Shown here piece by piece: positions 33,617-44,749 of a stretch of DNA of 64,000 bases. The notes under the pieces were generated by a model. That model did not search any database. It was not told the origin of the DNA and was given only the letters and a program-made list of their open reading frames with translations. The DNA lies in NCBI GenBank assembly GCA_945910035.1, contig OX246754.1, positions 184,094,249 to 184,158,248 on the forward strand. Reading direction: 5' to 3'. This DNA is from Brachypalpus laphriformis. Lineage: Eukaryota > Arthropoda > Insecta > Diptera > Syrphidae. The translations under genes and the position numbers were made by a program. Numbering within the stretch: position 1 is the stretch's first letter; the number at the start of each line of letters is the position of its first letter.

Positions 33617-34430
33617 GTAAGATTCTCAAAAGTCCTTGTGTGTGTCATTTGACAATTTATTTAACCCTGAACCTCTGTGTATAATGAGGACACCGTTCTT
33701 GTTTGAATTTGATTTTTTTTTTCCATTCCTCTGGTATCCTTGATCGAGTTTTCGGGAGAGGTAAGTAGAGTTTGGGAAATACACCATGTGGACCAAACGT
33801 ACGAATATAATTCCAAGCTATGCAAGACGATGGAAGACAAAAAATAAAAAAAAAAAGTGGCAAACTTCCTGGAAAGGATTTACACTTCTTAGGGGTGCAG
33901 CAGCAGAAGGGGGAATCGGAATTTAAAACTTTGCCGCTGTTTGTATTGGTAAGGGTGTTCTCGTTGTTTTCGATATCAAATGTGTGGAAGCTGATTTGGT
34001 ATCCGATAAAATTATCTTTCTGTTGTATTTTTTTTGTCCTGACGGCAGATTTAATAATGAATGAAGTAAGTGAGTTTGTGGTGGTACCAGAAGGGCGCAC
34101 GTGTACTCTGACATGGCGTGAATTTTGCAGGTGCTGATTTGAAGGGCTTATTTTGGGATGGCAATAGCTGGTTGTCCATTTCTCTGTGCATTGTTAAGTA
34201 TCTACATAGCTACTGCGATTAGATAGGAAAATATCTAAATCGGGTGGTAATGCTCTAAAAGAATGGACATATCTACATAGGGTGTAATGAATTCGTCAAA
34301 CTGCTGCATACGGATTAAGTTTAAGGTCTCTGTGGAGATATACTCGCGTGTGGTTCGAAACTTTAATGCTGCTATAATAGTAATTGCCTATGAAATTACC
34401 GAATGATACTTTTCCCTGAAAAATAATCGA
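33617..34430. other. Unassigned; possibly intron of the candidate gene
   Basis: AT-rich, no TE domain. A few ORFs overlap on both strands without recognisable motifs. Confidence 0.4.
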
Positions 34431-34550
34431 ACCCGAGAGGCGGATCAGTAGAAATGTAGCGAAGTGGGACGGCTATGATCCCTTTAATTCAGATCATAAC
34501 ATCATCGAAAAGGAAGTAGAAAAAGAAAAAGAAGAAGAAGAAGAAGAGGC
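34431..34550 (+). mobile_element. LINE-C7: very short 3' end copy
   Basis: About 120 bp matching only the LINE-C 3' UTR: GGCGGATCAGTAGAAATG, ATGATCCCTTTAATTCAGATCAT (hairpin), then a long GAA/AAAG tail (34510-34550). I could not find a clear TSD. Diverged from the other copies, so older. Confidence 0.8.
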
Positions 34551-34844
34551 TTTCATTCGATGAGAAGACTTAAGAATCTAAGATGCAACAAATGACAGCA
34601 GAAGAGCACGATGTATTGAGCGATGATGTTACAACGTCCTGCACTAGCTACTGCCCCTTTGGACTTTATACAGCCATACCTATTCCCACCAGAACCAGTC
34701 ATAACGAACGATTTGACATTTTAACTGCTCCTTGGATAAACAAAACAAAATGCAAAACTTCAATGCAAAAAGAACATTTTCGCAAACGGAATGTTGAAGA
34801 AATGCCCTTGCGGTGTCAATTGGGCTTGGCTTCACTTTCCTTGG

Positions 34845-36015
34845 GCTGACGGACAGGCCCCCTCAACTGCGCACACTACACAGGCATAAGTCTCCTCAAC
34901 ATCGCATATAAGATTCTATCTGCCGTATTATGTGAATGCCTGAAATCTATCTTCAACAGCCTGATTGGCCCCTATTAGTGTTTCAGACCAGGAAAGTCTA
35001 CCATCGATCAAATCTTTACACTACAGCAGATTCTGCAGAAAACCCCATAACTCCAAATCGATACTCATCATCTTTTTATCGATTTCAAAGCCGCCCATGA
35101 TGGCATCTATAGAGAAGAGCTATATAGAGCCAGGTCTAGTTTCCACACGCTGCCAAACTTGTTCGTCTGTGCAGATTGACGATAGAGAACGCTAGCTGCT
35201 CCTTCAATGTCGGTAATGACCTCACCGAGACCTTTGATATCAAAAAAAGGTTTTAGACAAGGTGACGCGCTTTCAATTGACTTCTGTAATATCGTACTTG
35301 AACGGATTGTGCAAAACTCACAAGCCAACACTAGAGGCACAATCTGTCAAAAATCCGTACAACTGTCACATACGCCTACGATATAGATATTATTGGAAGA
35401 ACTCAGCGGGCTCTCACCAGTGCGTTTGCGAGCATTGAAGCAGAAGCTGCTAACATCCCAGCCCAGAAAACAAGCGAAGAATAACTCTTACCAATCGCTC
35501 TTTTTTGGGCTAATAAAGCAATTCACCAACAAAGTCCTATCTCGAACAACTAAGAAGACTCTATATAAGATCCTGATTATCCCAGTTGTGCTTTATGGCG
35601 CTGAAACTAGGATTTTATTGAAAGCGAATAAAATCTCATTGAACGCTTTGATAGAAAAATTCTTCGTAAGATGATCGGTCCCGTTTGCGTTGGCGGGTAT
35701 TGAAGGAAAATATTGAATGACGAACTATTCGAGGTGTACAGCGTCATCGATCTAATCAAAAAAAACTGCATATTGGACGCTTGAGATGGCTAGAAAATGC
35801 AGTGTGAATTGACACACAGGTTATGGCTCACAGAGTCTTGGAATTCAATGCAAAAGCGACGACGCAGTAGAGAGTCTCCCCGCCATACGTGGCACGCAAT
35901 AGTTCAAGAGGACCCGGACCAACTTGGAGTGCACAACTGGAGGAAGTTAGCTTAAGACCGAGCTTTGAGAGGCTTGCTGGTTAAAGCCCAGGACCGCCTC
36001 GAACTGCTGTAGCCA
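34845..36015 (+). mobile_element. LINE-A4: highly decayed RT-to-3' fragment
   Basis: Begins at the GDxLNC/NYRGIS block (CTCAACTGCGCACACTACAC) and follows the LINE-A order: GRKST-like block (34985), FIDFKAAHDGIYREELY homology (35070), KVGNDLTETFDIKK (35210), then 35380 (AYDIDIIGRTQRALTSAFAS; YADD altered to AYDI). After a deletion come RTTKKTLYKILIIPVVLYG (35540), ERFDRKILRKMIGPVCVGG (35650) and the final RLAG...RTA block near 36000. Riddled with stops, frameshifts and deletions; much older than A1 and A2. No TAAG tail seen. Confidence 0.82.
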
Positions 36016-36299
36016 GTGATGGATTTATAGCAAGGCACCCTAGGCACCGGCCTAGGGCAACACAGCAGAGAGGGCTTCACAAAAAGAGAGCTGTTTCTTT
36101 CTAGTTAGAACTATTTCGGTTACTAGACTTCTGATTAAAAATTATATGTTTGCAGATAACTTGTCCCCTTAGCTTGTTTCTTTGCGAATAAATGATTCCA
36201 TTTATCTTTTGGAAGTGAATATATCTATAATAACAAGAAAAAGAGAACCACTAGGGCACATTTCACTTTACAAACCTAGGGCACCAAATGCATCGCGCC

Positions 36300-36870
36300 A
36301 ACTGAACTGCAGCCGCACAGCAGCCGCACCGCAGCCGCACCGCAGCCGCATCGTAACTGCACCGCAGCTGCACCGCAACCTCAATGCAGCGGAACTGCAA
36401 CTTCAATTTCAATTCAATCTTTAATATTTATATCCAAATAAAGTTACAAACTGCACCGCAGTGGCACCGCAACTGCACCGCAACGTCACCACAGACACAC
36501 AGCAGCGGCATCGCGGCGGTACCGCAACTTCACCGTAATGGCACCGCAACTGAGACACCGCAGCGGCACCGCAACTGCACCGCAAGGACACCACGGGGAC
36601 ACTGTGCCACCGCAGTGACTCCGCAAAGACACCGTGCCGCTGCGGTGTCGCTGCAGTGCAGTAGCGGTGCAGCTGCGGTGCAGTTGCGGTGTCTCTGCGG
36701 TGCCTCTGCGGTGTAGTTGCGGTGCAGTTGAGGTTCAGTTGCGGTGCATTTGGGGTGCGGTTGCGGTTCAGTTGCGGTGCAGTTGCGGTGCGGCTACGGT
36801 GCGGCTGCGGTGTAGTTGCGATGCAGTTGTAGCGCCCTTGCGGTGCGATGCTACGGTGCCCGGTACACGG
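36300..36870. repeat. GC-rich 11-bp minisatellite in two opposed arms
   Basis: The left arm (36310-36640) is made of imperfect CTGCACCGCAA units. The right arm (36641-36850) is made of the reverse complement TTGCGGTGCAG. A short AT-rich spacer interrupts the left arm (36395-36445). The two arms could fold as a large imperfect hairpin with its turn near 36640. Composition is unlike the AT-rich surroundings. The ORFs across it are low-complexity by-products of the repeat. Confidence 0.85.
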
Positions 36871-36983
36871 ATTGTAAGCATGCTACTGCAGTCAAGAACA
36901 GAGAAGATAGAGAGTGAGGCTCCAATCAATCAGAGCAAAGAAGATCAACCTTCAACAGTTCTCACCGCCTTACTCCTGGGAAC

Positions 36984-38348
36984 ATGATCAAAATTTCTAA
37001 TACAAAATCAAACAAAAATACAACAACTAACACAAACGCACATTCCGAGGCTTTGCCTCTCAACGCAACGAACAAGGACAACGAACCGCCGACAAACTTA
37101 CATACAGAGAGACGACAGACATTGACAATCACACGAACCCTTCGGATTCTGATGCCAGATCCATCGAAAATTCCGCTTCGGATGCGGAGTCCCAGGCAAA
37201 AGCCGTATCGGCACGTTGCGGGCGCGCAATCCAGAAGAGGAATTCCCCCAGTGCAAGGAAGTACAGAAACCTTCGCTTGGCAAAGCATCTGCTCGCATGA
37301 ATTCTCGAGAAACCAGAGGAATCGTGGGAGCAGAAGGACAAAGAGACGCTGCGATGGGCGGGTAGCATTATTGCTGAAGAGACTAGTCAACCCGAGTCGG
37401 GAGGACAAGCCCCTTCAACGAGTAAGCGCGAGCCACTTGACAGCAAGAGGCCACCCCCAAAATGCGTACGCTCGAATACGCATAGCAAGTCTCAACCTGA
37501 GTCAGTGAGATCAGCGAACGGCAATAGGCCCTTCGGCAACACCCCGAACCGTCAACCTGAGTCGGGAGGACGTTCGGGCGGGTTGCCTAAAGCGGATTCA
37601 ACGTCTAAACGTCCTAGATCCCAGGACGTTACCTCCAAAAAACCCAAGAAGGCCAAGAATACCGAGTCGGTGCTCAAGCCCTACAACGAGGTGGCGAAGG
37701 ATCACCTGGTGTTCGGTATCTGCGACAGCGGAAACGAGGAGGGCCGTATCAGTGGGGACAACTAGAAGCTCCTCAAAGCAAGACTTGCGTTAGACGTGCT
37801 GGCGCACTGTCTCAAAAAGCCGATGGCTACGCCACCGACCTTCTCGGACACTGGTTGGTACCTTAACGGTGCCATATAACGAGTCGAATATCCTCAAACT
37901 TAGCCTAATTCAGAATCCAGACCTTCCAACCGCCAACTAGAAGATTATCAAAGCCGACGAACCCGTAGAGGCAGGAAGGTTAGTTTCATTCCTCCTCAAC
38001 CAAGTATCCCTGGAGCTTTTATGCAAAAGGGATTATACAATTTTCTACGGCATGGAAGAACTGGTGCTGAAGGTCCACGAGAAGGGCGAAAGACTCATCT
38101 CTGGTATGGTTTCCTCCCTAAGCAGCCTTGGTCTGGATACCGAACCAGATAGCCTTCCGTCTCACTCACAACCGACGGCTCTCACTTCGACCCTGGTCGT
38201 AACGCCAGCTGAGTCAGCAGGTGACGTAGAGGTAGTTGTGCTGCCAAAGCATACCAGTGGTGAATCTTCCGAGTCTGAGCATGGTGACACCACAGTAATA
38301 AAGGCATCCGTACCAGTTAGGAATGATGATCCGACTGGTACAGATTAA
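36984..38348 (+). pseudogene. Element D ORF1 (gag-like, DUF4780-type candidate; broken)
   Basis: The coherent frame from about 37073 is Ser/Glu-rich, then has EKPEESWEQKDKETLRWAG near 37310 and a basic stretch (KRPRSQDVTSKKPKKAKN, about 37610). A domain starting SVLKPYNEVAKDHLVFGICD runs to 37765 (stop) and continues beyond with ARLALDVLAHCLKKP and FSDTGWYLNGAI. The tail ends at 38348 with NDDPTGTD-stop. The 'basic segment, then AEVAxxxLxxxICD, then W(Y/F)xNG' pattern recalls ORF1 proteins of insect LOA-type elements carrying DUF4780. I infer this from memory of the pattern only. Role: RNA-binding partner of ORF2. At least three in-frame stops. Confidence 0.6.
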
Positions 38349-41300
38349 TCTACACCACTCGATAGCAGCTTCTGCTAATCTTTTACTCGGCCTGCAGTCA
38401 GGACTACCTTGGGTGACAAGCGACAACCGCGTAGCTGGACTAAGGGCAAATAACTATCCCTTGCTTTATGCCAAAGGAGCAGGTAAACCAAGATCCTGCA
38501 TTTTAGTGACAAATAACTTAAGAGCCTTCTTCTTACCAAATTTCAGCGATCCGGACTTCGCATGTGTGGAGTTAGACCGCGATGGGAAAGATAGGCTATG
38601 GATATCGTCAGCGTATATGCCCTATGATGACACAGGCCCTCTACCAACAACTAATATACGCGAGACGATAAAATCAGCCCAAGCCAGCAATATTCCCCTA
38701 GTGATTGGCGCTGACGTCAATGCCCACCACAACCTCTGGGGAAGTAGTGACACAAGCAATCGAGGTGAGCGTCTTTTCGACTTTATCGTAGAAACTAACG
38801 TCGTAGTATGTAATATAGGTTCTGAACCTACTTTTGCTAACAAAATTAGGCAAGAAGTACTAGATATTACTTTAGCCACCAACTCCCCAAAGCTAAATAT
38901 TAGTAAATGGATGGTATCGAAAGAAGTCTCTTTTTTCGGACCATAAGTACATACAATTTAGTTTGGAATTTACCAAACTCCATTAAAGTCCTTTAGGAAT
39001 CCTAGGAATACTAACTGGCAGGTTTATAATACATTTTTAAATAAAGAACTCAACACCGAGCCAACTCAACCTTGCTCACCATCTGAAATTGACCAGATGG
39101 TAGACAAAGTATCTTAAACCATGAATAAGGCCTTCTTGAAAGCTTGTCCGTTAAGCAGACACAGAAATGGCAATAAACCACCTTGGTGGAATACTAACAT
39201 AAAACTCCGAAATGACAGTAGCAAACAGTTCAATATAGCTAAGTCTTCACGATCCCCAGAAGACTGGGACAACTATAAGAACAACCTCACGGTTTCAAAA
39301 AAGAGATAAGGAAAGCTCAGCGGGAATCGTGGAGACTATTGTGTAGCAATATAGAAAGGACAAACGATTCTAGTAGATTGAGAAAAATATTTTCCAAATC
39401 TCCTCATATCCCTAGTTTTATCCAGAAACCTAACGGGGACTGGACCATGTCCACAGAAGAAACTTTCAACCTCCTCATGGACACGCATTTCCCAGGAAAC
39501 TCTATAGATACAAACATATCTATACCCCAACACCACTCAATCATGGACGTTCCGGCGGGAATAATAAACACTCACACAATTCATTGGGCTGTTAAAAGTT
39601 TCCTTCCATACAAATCTCCAGGATTAGATGGTATTACACCAGTAAAACTGCAAGAGGGCATAAAACCCTTAGCCCCGTGGCTCTATGTTTATTTCAATAG
39701 CTGCCTTAAATTCGGCTATACCCCATCCTCATGGAAAAGAGTTAAGGTGGTCTTCATCCCGCAATGCGGCACCTCACACTACATTCCGAAAGATATCAGA
39801 CCAATTAGCCTCTCCTCTTTCTTTCTAAAAACGTTAGTAAGGCTAATTGATAACTATATTCGTTCTAAACACAAGGTATAAACCTTATCTAAATCCCAGC
39901 ATGCTTACCGGAAAGGTTTTTCAGTGGAAACAGCTCTACACTCGTTAGTAGGCACCATTGAAACATTTTTTGCCGTTAAAGAATATACCATGGTGTCTTT
40001 CCTTGACATAGAAGGCGCCTTTAATAACGTCAATACAGAATCCATCATAGGAGCGCTCGCTAACCTAGAGGTTGATAGCTGCTTACGCATCTGGATAGAG
40101 CGAATGCTGAACAGCAGACAAATTCTATCCGAGCTTGGGTACTGCTCAACCAAAAGGTTAGCGCACAGAGGCACTCCCCAGGGTGCTGCTCTCTCTCCGC
40201 TACTTTGGATACTAGTAGTGAATAAGCTACTCACTTCACTAGAAAATAAAGGCTATAAGGTCGTAGCATATGATGACGATATCGCTATAGCCATTTCAGG
40301 TAAATTCCACCAAACCCTAAGAGATCTAATGAATTCGGCGCTAAATTTAGTAGCGAAATGGACGGACAGTGTTGGGCTTAACGTAAATCCATCCAAAACT
40401 GAACTAGTACTTTTTACTAGGAAATATAAAATCCCGATCATAGCTCCCCCTAAGCTTAGAAACACGGAGCTCAGCTTTACAAACACAGCAAAATAATTAG
40501 GGTTAACCCTTGATAGTAAACTCAACTGGAAACAGAATATTCTAGGCCGCACCAAGAAAGCAGAAATCGCCATCTACACCTGTAAAACGCCTATAGGTCC
40601 TAAATGGGGTCTTCGACCGAATATAGTCCACTGGTTGTACCTGGCGGTGGTCAGACCAATCCTGCTTTATGGTGTTCTCGTCTGGTGGCCTGCACTCGAA
40701 ACAAGGGGCAACACAAACTCTGTAGAAAAAGTACAGCGATTAGCATGTAGGTGCATCACAGGGGCTCTCAGATCCACTCCCACAGCCGCCTTAGAAACCC
40801 TACTCAATATATTTCCCATTGATATCTTTGGGAAATTGGTAGCATCTAAAGCAGCCCTAAGACTTAGAGAATCTCTCCAGTGGTCAAGTTCACAAATCGG
40901 CCACATGAAAATTGTACAAAACTCCAATCTCAGAGAAACAGATTATATCCCCATTTATTGATTTCAACATCAAATATAACACCACGATCCCTGACAGATC
41001 CGCATTTGATGACAGTACCATTCTAAATGACGCCGCAATCGAAATCTATACAGATGGTTTCAAAACATCGGAGGGCACAGGCTTGGGTATTTTTTCGGAA
41101 GTACCTCTGATTAACGTAGCTCTCCGACTTCCGGACCACCACAGCATTTTTCAAGCGGAAATATCGGCTATTCGTGAAGCAGCGCGCAGACTCTCTTTGT
41201 ACCCGATAGTGGTAGGTCTATCGTCCTTTACATAGACAGTCAGTCAGCGATTAAAGCTCTGGAAACGCCATCAATAAGATAAAGTTGGTTAAACATTGCC

Positions 41301-41456
41301 GCGAATCTCTTAACGAGATTGCGGACAGATGCAATATCGCTCTGTGCTGGGTCCCGGGACACAGAGACATTCCAGGCAATTGTAAAGCAGATGAAATAGC
41401 TAAACAAGCTCTACAACAAACAACTACCGCTAGCTGTCAACAGAGAGGTACCGGCA
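38323..41456 (+). pseudogene. Element D ORF2: endonuclease, RT and RNase H (broken, split by R1a)
   Basis: The endonuclease begins LVQINLHHSIAAS (38340), with VIGADVNAHHNLWGSSDTSN (about 38700) and QEVLDITLA. After degenerate linker sequence RT starts: YKSPGLDGITPVKL (39610), DIRPISLSSFFLKTLVRLID (39795), a break near 39880, SFLDIEGAFNNVN (about 40000), RGTPQGAALSPLLW (40165), VVAYDDDIAIAI (YADD read YDDD), KTELVLFTRKYK and VRPILLYGVLVWW. RNase H starts IEIYTDGFKTSEG (41040), then QAEISAIREAARRL, DSQSAIKAL (shifted frame, 41235) and ALCWVPGHRDIPGNCKADE (41340). R1a interrupts at 41457. Frameshifts at several points. Confidence 0.85.
41442..41456. repeat. TSD of R1a, left copy
   Basis: AGAGAGGTACCGGCA, 15 bp, repeated exactly at 42475-42489 after R1a's poly(A). 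Confidence 0.92.
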
Positions 41457-42474
41457 GACTAACGGCAAAGGAGACTTATTCTATCAAGGGTGGTGCAGTC
41501 CATCCTTATGTATGCGGCACCCATGTGGGCCAAAGCTATGATGAAAAAGACCTACGCAAGAAGGATAAACTCTGTCAACAGACTATGTGCGCTGAGAGTA
41601 TGCTGTGCCTTTCGTACGGTGTCAGACGAGGCAGTATGTGTCATCGCGATAATGCTACCAGCGGATATCTTGGCTATCGAGCTACAAAGGACCTACGACG
41701 CCAAAATTCAGGAACCTCAAGCGTCAGTCAAAAATATCAAGCTGGAAGAAAGACAGCGAAGCATTAGAGCATGGCAGGAGCGATGGAACCAGTCCTCAAA
41801 GGGAAGATGGACCCATCGACTTATACCGGATATCCAAAAATGGATGGACCGGAAACACGGAGAGGTAGATTTCTATCTTAGCCAGTTCCTAACCGGACAT
41901 GGCTGCTTTCGAGCGTATCTCAACAGGTTAGGGCTTGATGAATCTCCCAACTGTCCAAATTGCGGAGAGGCCTCAGAAGACGCTCAGCACGTATTTTTTC
42001 AGTGCCCACGTTTTCATATAGAGCACAGAAATACCAACCCCCGAAAACATTGTGCACCATATGATAGCATCGAATGCAATATGGGAGCGGTGAAACAAGT
42101 TGCAGCGATAATCGTGCAGGAACTTAGGCGGCTGAAAAGAGTCAGAAAGAGCAACCAAGTCCAACCGGCCAACACTTTTGGAACAAGGAGCGGAAGACAG
42201 CGAAAGAAGAGCATAAATAGCTAACCAGCCCCGCGAAGTAATACCTAACGGTAGTCCCGCGGGGAGAGTGGTTGAAGTGTGCAGGGTGTGGTTTAGTACG
42301 TAGGCGTATTCCTGGCATCGAGTAGATAGATAGATAGATTTTATTTATGTACTTCACTATTAATACAAGTATCGAGTATTCAGGTTTGCGAATCGTGCAT
42401 GCCAGTAGCTCGGGCTACTAGTATCTTTAGAAGATTACACACCCTTTGGCGCAACCATAAAAAAAAAAAAAAAA
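41457..42474 (+). mobile_element. R1a: 5'-truncated R1-clade LINE inserted in element D
   Basis: 1.02 kb, perfect 15-bp TSD, A17-18 tail at 42458-42474. It codes for the C-terminal third of an R1-type polyprotein: MVQSILMYAAPMWAKAMMKK, LRVCCAFRTVSDEAV, ADILAIE, then WQERWNQSSKGRWTHRLIP, YLSQFLTGHGCFRAYLNRLG and CPNCGEASEDAQHVFFQCP (the Cys/His motif of R1 ORF2), ending near 42224. The 3' UTR of about 235 bp (GCTAACCAGCCCCGCGAAG ... GATTACACACCC) is shared with R1b and R1c. A short GATA repeat lies at 42325-42340. No RNase H. Not located in rDNA, unlike canonical R1. Confidence 0.92.
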
Positions 42475-42489
42475 AGAGAGGTACCGGCA

Positions 42490-42877
42490 CCCTCTATACA
42501 AACGATGAAACTTCATATATTTAACGAAATGCGTATCGACCAGAACGATCTGGCCTCTCTTAGACGCAAAGAAAACCAAAAAACTCCTTTCATTAAATAG
42601 AAGGAACATAAGCCTCACAGTAGGAATAATCACAGCACACTGTTTGTTAGGTAGACACGCCACTAGAATGGGAATCCCAGCAATTGATTACTGTAGATGC
42701 TGTAGAGATGAAGAGGAAGAGGAGAACAATCTCCACCTCCTCGGCACATGCCCAGCGCTAGCTACCCTGAGAAAGAAAATATTAGGGGAATACTTCTTTA
42801 AAGACTTAAGTGACCTGTCTAACATAGACATTATAAACTTATACAGATTCATAGGGAAATCCAATCGGTTTAGTTGA
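42490..42877 (+). pseudogene. Element D ORF2, C-terminal end after R1a
   Basis: Coding resumes after R1a's right TSD with FNEMRIDQNDLASLRRKENQ. After frameshifts it continues RHATRMGIPAIDYCRCCRDE (42655) and NNLHLLGTCPALATLRKKIL, ending at 42877. CRCC-x-H-x-C is the C-terminal Cys/His motif following RNase H in LOA/I-type elements. This block proves that D continues beyond R1a. Confidence 0.82.
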
Positions 42878-43111
42878 AATACACATACAGTCACCCCCAA
42901 TAGTTGTTTGTACACTATACCTTCCCGGTACACACCGACTTAGGGTTGATTGAGTCAGTCACCCTCTCTAGCCGCTTCAGGCATAGTTATTCTCACCCAA
43001 CACCCTCCTAAGAAAGTTTAAGGTTCCCCACGGTAACCGGTGATTCTCCGGTCCCAACTCGACGTGGTATCACAATGGATCCAAGTGGTCTAAGTGTGTC
43101 CTGACCCACCT

Positions 43112-43131
43112 CACCTAACCTAACCTAACCC
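43112..43131. repeat. Short (CCTAA)n run at the 3' end of element D
   Basis: Three to four CCTAA units at the presumed 3' terminus of D. It resembles the insect telomere repeat TTAGG on the other strand, but its length and position fit a LINE tail. Confidence 0.6.
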
Positions 43132-43466
43132 GCTTTGTGCAGAAAACTAGACGAAACTTTAAACTACGGGTGTCAAGGACATAAAGCTCCAACGGACTCA
43201 AATTCAACAATTTTCAAGTCTTGTTAATTTTTGCTGCGCTGACGAGAGTGAATAGCTATTTGGTGATTCTAAAGTATCCAAATGGATAAAATGGAGCAGC
43301 CAGGTATTATTCAAAGATTGGGTCGGGAATCCTGTATTCGCGAACAACAACAATACGTTAACCCAAAAATTACTCAGGTCCTTGGAAACTGCAGGATATA
43401 ACTTTAATATGATGATAAAGACTCAAGTTGACTGACACTGTGTAAGGACGAACTTCGAACATAATT
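43132..43466. other. Unassigned interval
   Basis: No coding or repeat signature seen between the end of D and the first terminal repeat of the DD41D transposon. Confidence 0.45.
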
Positions 43467-43559
43467 GGTTTTCCAATAGGGACGGGTAGATATTCAATTT
43501 GCATAAAACCAGTTGTGTGTGAGATGTCAACGAATGTTTTGCTTTATTTGAAAGGCCTC

Positions 43560-43814
43560 ATCAATGACATTATGTGTGGAATAGGACATCGTTCAAATTG
43601 CCGCCGCGGATTCGCTGGGTGCCATGCATCCGAGAGCTCCAATTTTCGATGACTCTGGCGCTTAGATCAGGCTGAATTTGAGCGATGGCACGGGTTATAT
43701 TGACTTAGAGGGCAACGGTCGGTTGCTGCTTCTAAGCATAGAGCTGCGACTTCAGGAAACCCCACAAGAAAAAGTCTAAAGGGGGCAAAACGCACGATCT
43801 CGGTGGCCAGTTCA
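43560..43814 (-). pseudogene. DD41D transposase, C-terminal piece
   Basis: Minus strand from 43814: DVNWPPRSCVLPPLDFFLWG, then FLKSQLYA-stop, ITRAIAQIQPDL, VIENWSSRMHGTQRI and NLNDVLFHT. The Asp in PLDFF is the third catalytic residue, 41 positions after the Asp in QQDGAPCHTA on the other side of the Transib. The usual CDLTP reads CVLPP. It joins exactly, through the 5-bp CGTCG, to ISRRG at 48480. Confidence 0.82.
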
Positions 43815-43819
43815 CGTCG
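43815..43819. repeat. Transib TSD, left copy (CGTCG)
   Basis: CGTCG precedes the CACAGTGG terminus; the right copy is at 48469-48473. A 5-bp GC-rich duplication is the Transib habit. Confidence 0.82.
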
Positions 43820-44099
43820 CACAGTGGATCATTTTGACTTCATTGCTTGCAAAAAATATAACTCTAAAACGAATAAAGATATCGTGACAGTTTTTTTTTT
43901 CTGCTTTAAGGAAATTCCCAAGACTATAAGATTCGTGAATTTTAAGAAAAATGCTTTACAGGGTGTTCCAGAATATTCTGTTGAAATAAGACTTTCTCAC
44001 CACAGGGCATAAACATAATATTTTACTATTCAAATAGTCAAAAGTTCATGATTGAAAAGCTACTCCGAGCAAAACAGTGGTGAAAAAAGTAAACGATAT

Positions 44100-44190
44100 T
44101 ACTTCCTGTAATATTTATTTTTAGATTCCTGAGCTTCTTCTGATAATTCTCCAAGTGGTAGCGATTGATACTAGATTATATTTTGAACAT
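44100..44190 (-). pseudogene. Transib transposase, 'LSEEAQE' block
   Basis: Minus strand: HVQNII-stop-YQ, then SLPLGELSEEAQESKNKYYR and a stop. This is the strongest diagnostic block for the Transib/RAG1 family. The preceding PKMLG lies across LINE-C1 at 47510, joined through the 12-bp TSD. Confidence 0.82.
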
Positions 44191-44734
44191 GACCCAACAT
44201 TTAAATGAACAGTTTCCCCGGCTATACTTTCCAAGAGCTACCCCTAACTGTGAAGAAATAGCCGACATTACAGTCGAAGAAGTTAGTGAGGCGGTCAAAT
44301 ACTCCAAAAAACGAAAAGCGGTTGCGCCAGACGAGATGCCCTCTGAGTTCTGGAAAAAGATGGGAGACGTCGGGTTCAGATGGCTCAGGATTCTCATCTC
44401 CAAATTTGTGAGAGGTGATCCAATGCCGAATCAATGGAGGGAATGTTACCTTCTCCCTGTAGGTATACAAAGGGAAGGGTGATACGCGAAACTGTGATAA
44501 CTACCGTTCGATCAAGCTGATGTCATACACCATGAAGATCGTTGGGCGCGTTTTAGGTGGCGAACTGCGAAAAATAATACGGCTATCTGATGATCAGTGC
44601 GGGTTTGTCTCGGGTAAATCAACCACAGATGCAATCCAAAGTATAAGGATCATAATGGAAAAACATCGCGATACCTTAAAGGATTGGCATATTGTATTGG
44701 TTGACTTTGAAAAGGCATTCGACAAACAACCACC

Positions 44735-44749
44735 AGATCTGATATGGGT
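44735..44749. repeat. TSD of R1b, left copy
   Basis: AGATCTGATATGGGT (15 bp), exact repeat at 46394-46408. Removing R1b restores LINE-C coding DLIWVALSHRGVP. Confidence 0.95.

Larger units (their letters stand above)
36871..43131 (+). mobile_element. Element D: LOA/I-type LINE (ORF1, EN-RT-RNase H), interrupted by R1a
   Basis: About 5.2 kb without R1a. Order: ORF1-like frame (about 37070-38348), an ORF2 overlapping it in another frame with APE endonuclease, RT, RNase H and a Cys/His C-terminal motif, then a 3' UTR ending in CCTAACCTAACCTAACC at 43115-43131. RNase H after RT separates it from the RTE-like LINEs and points to the LOA/I group. LOA is preferred because the RT motif runs RGTPQGAALSPLLW. 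The 5' start is uncertain: it may lie between the minisatellite and 36980. Several stops and shifts. Confidence 0.85.

Noticed and set aside
36384..36987. Repetitive His/Arg/Cys-rich proteins
   Set aside because: They are translations of the 11-bp minisatellite; both strands and several frames stay open because of repeat composition.
41490..42224. R1 element marking ribosomal DNA
   Set aside because: Flanks are LOA-element coding sequence with a 15-bp TSD; no 28S rRNA sequence is present.
43112..43131. Interstitial telomere array
   Set aside because: Only three to four CCTAA units, located at a LINE 3' end; too short for a telomeric array.
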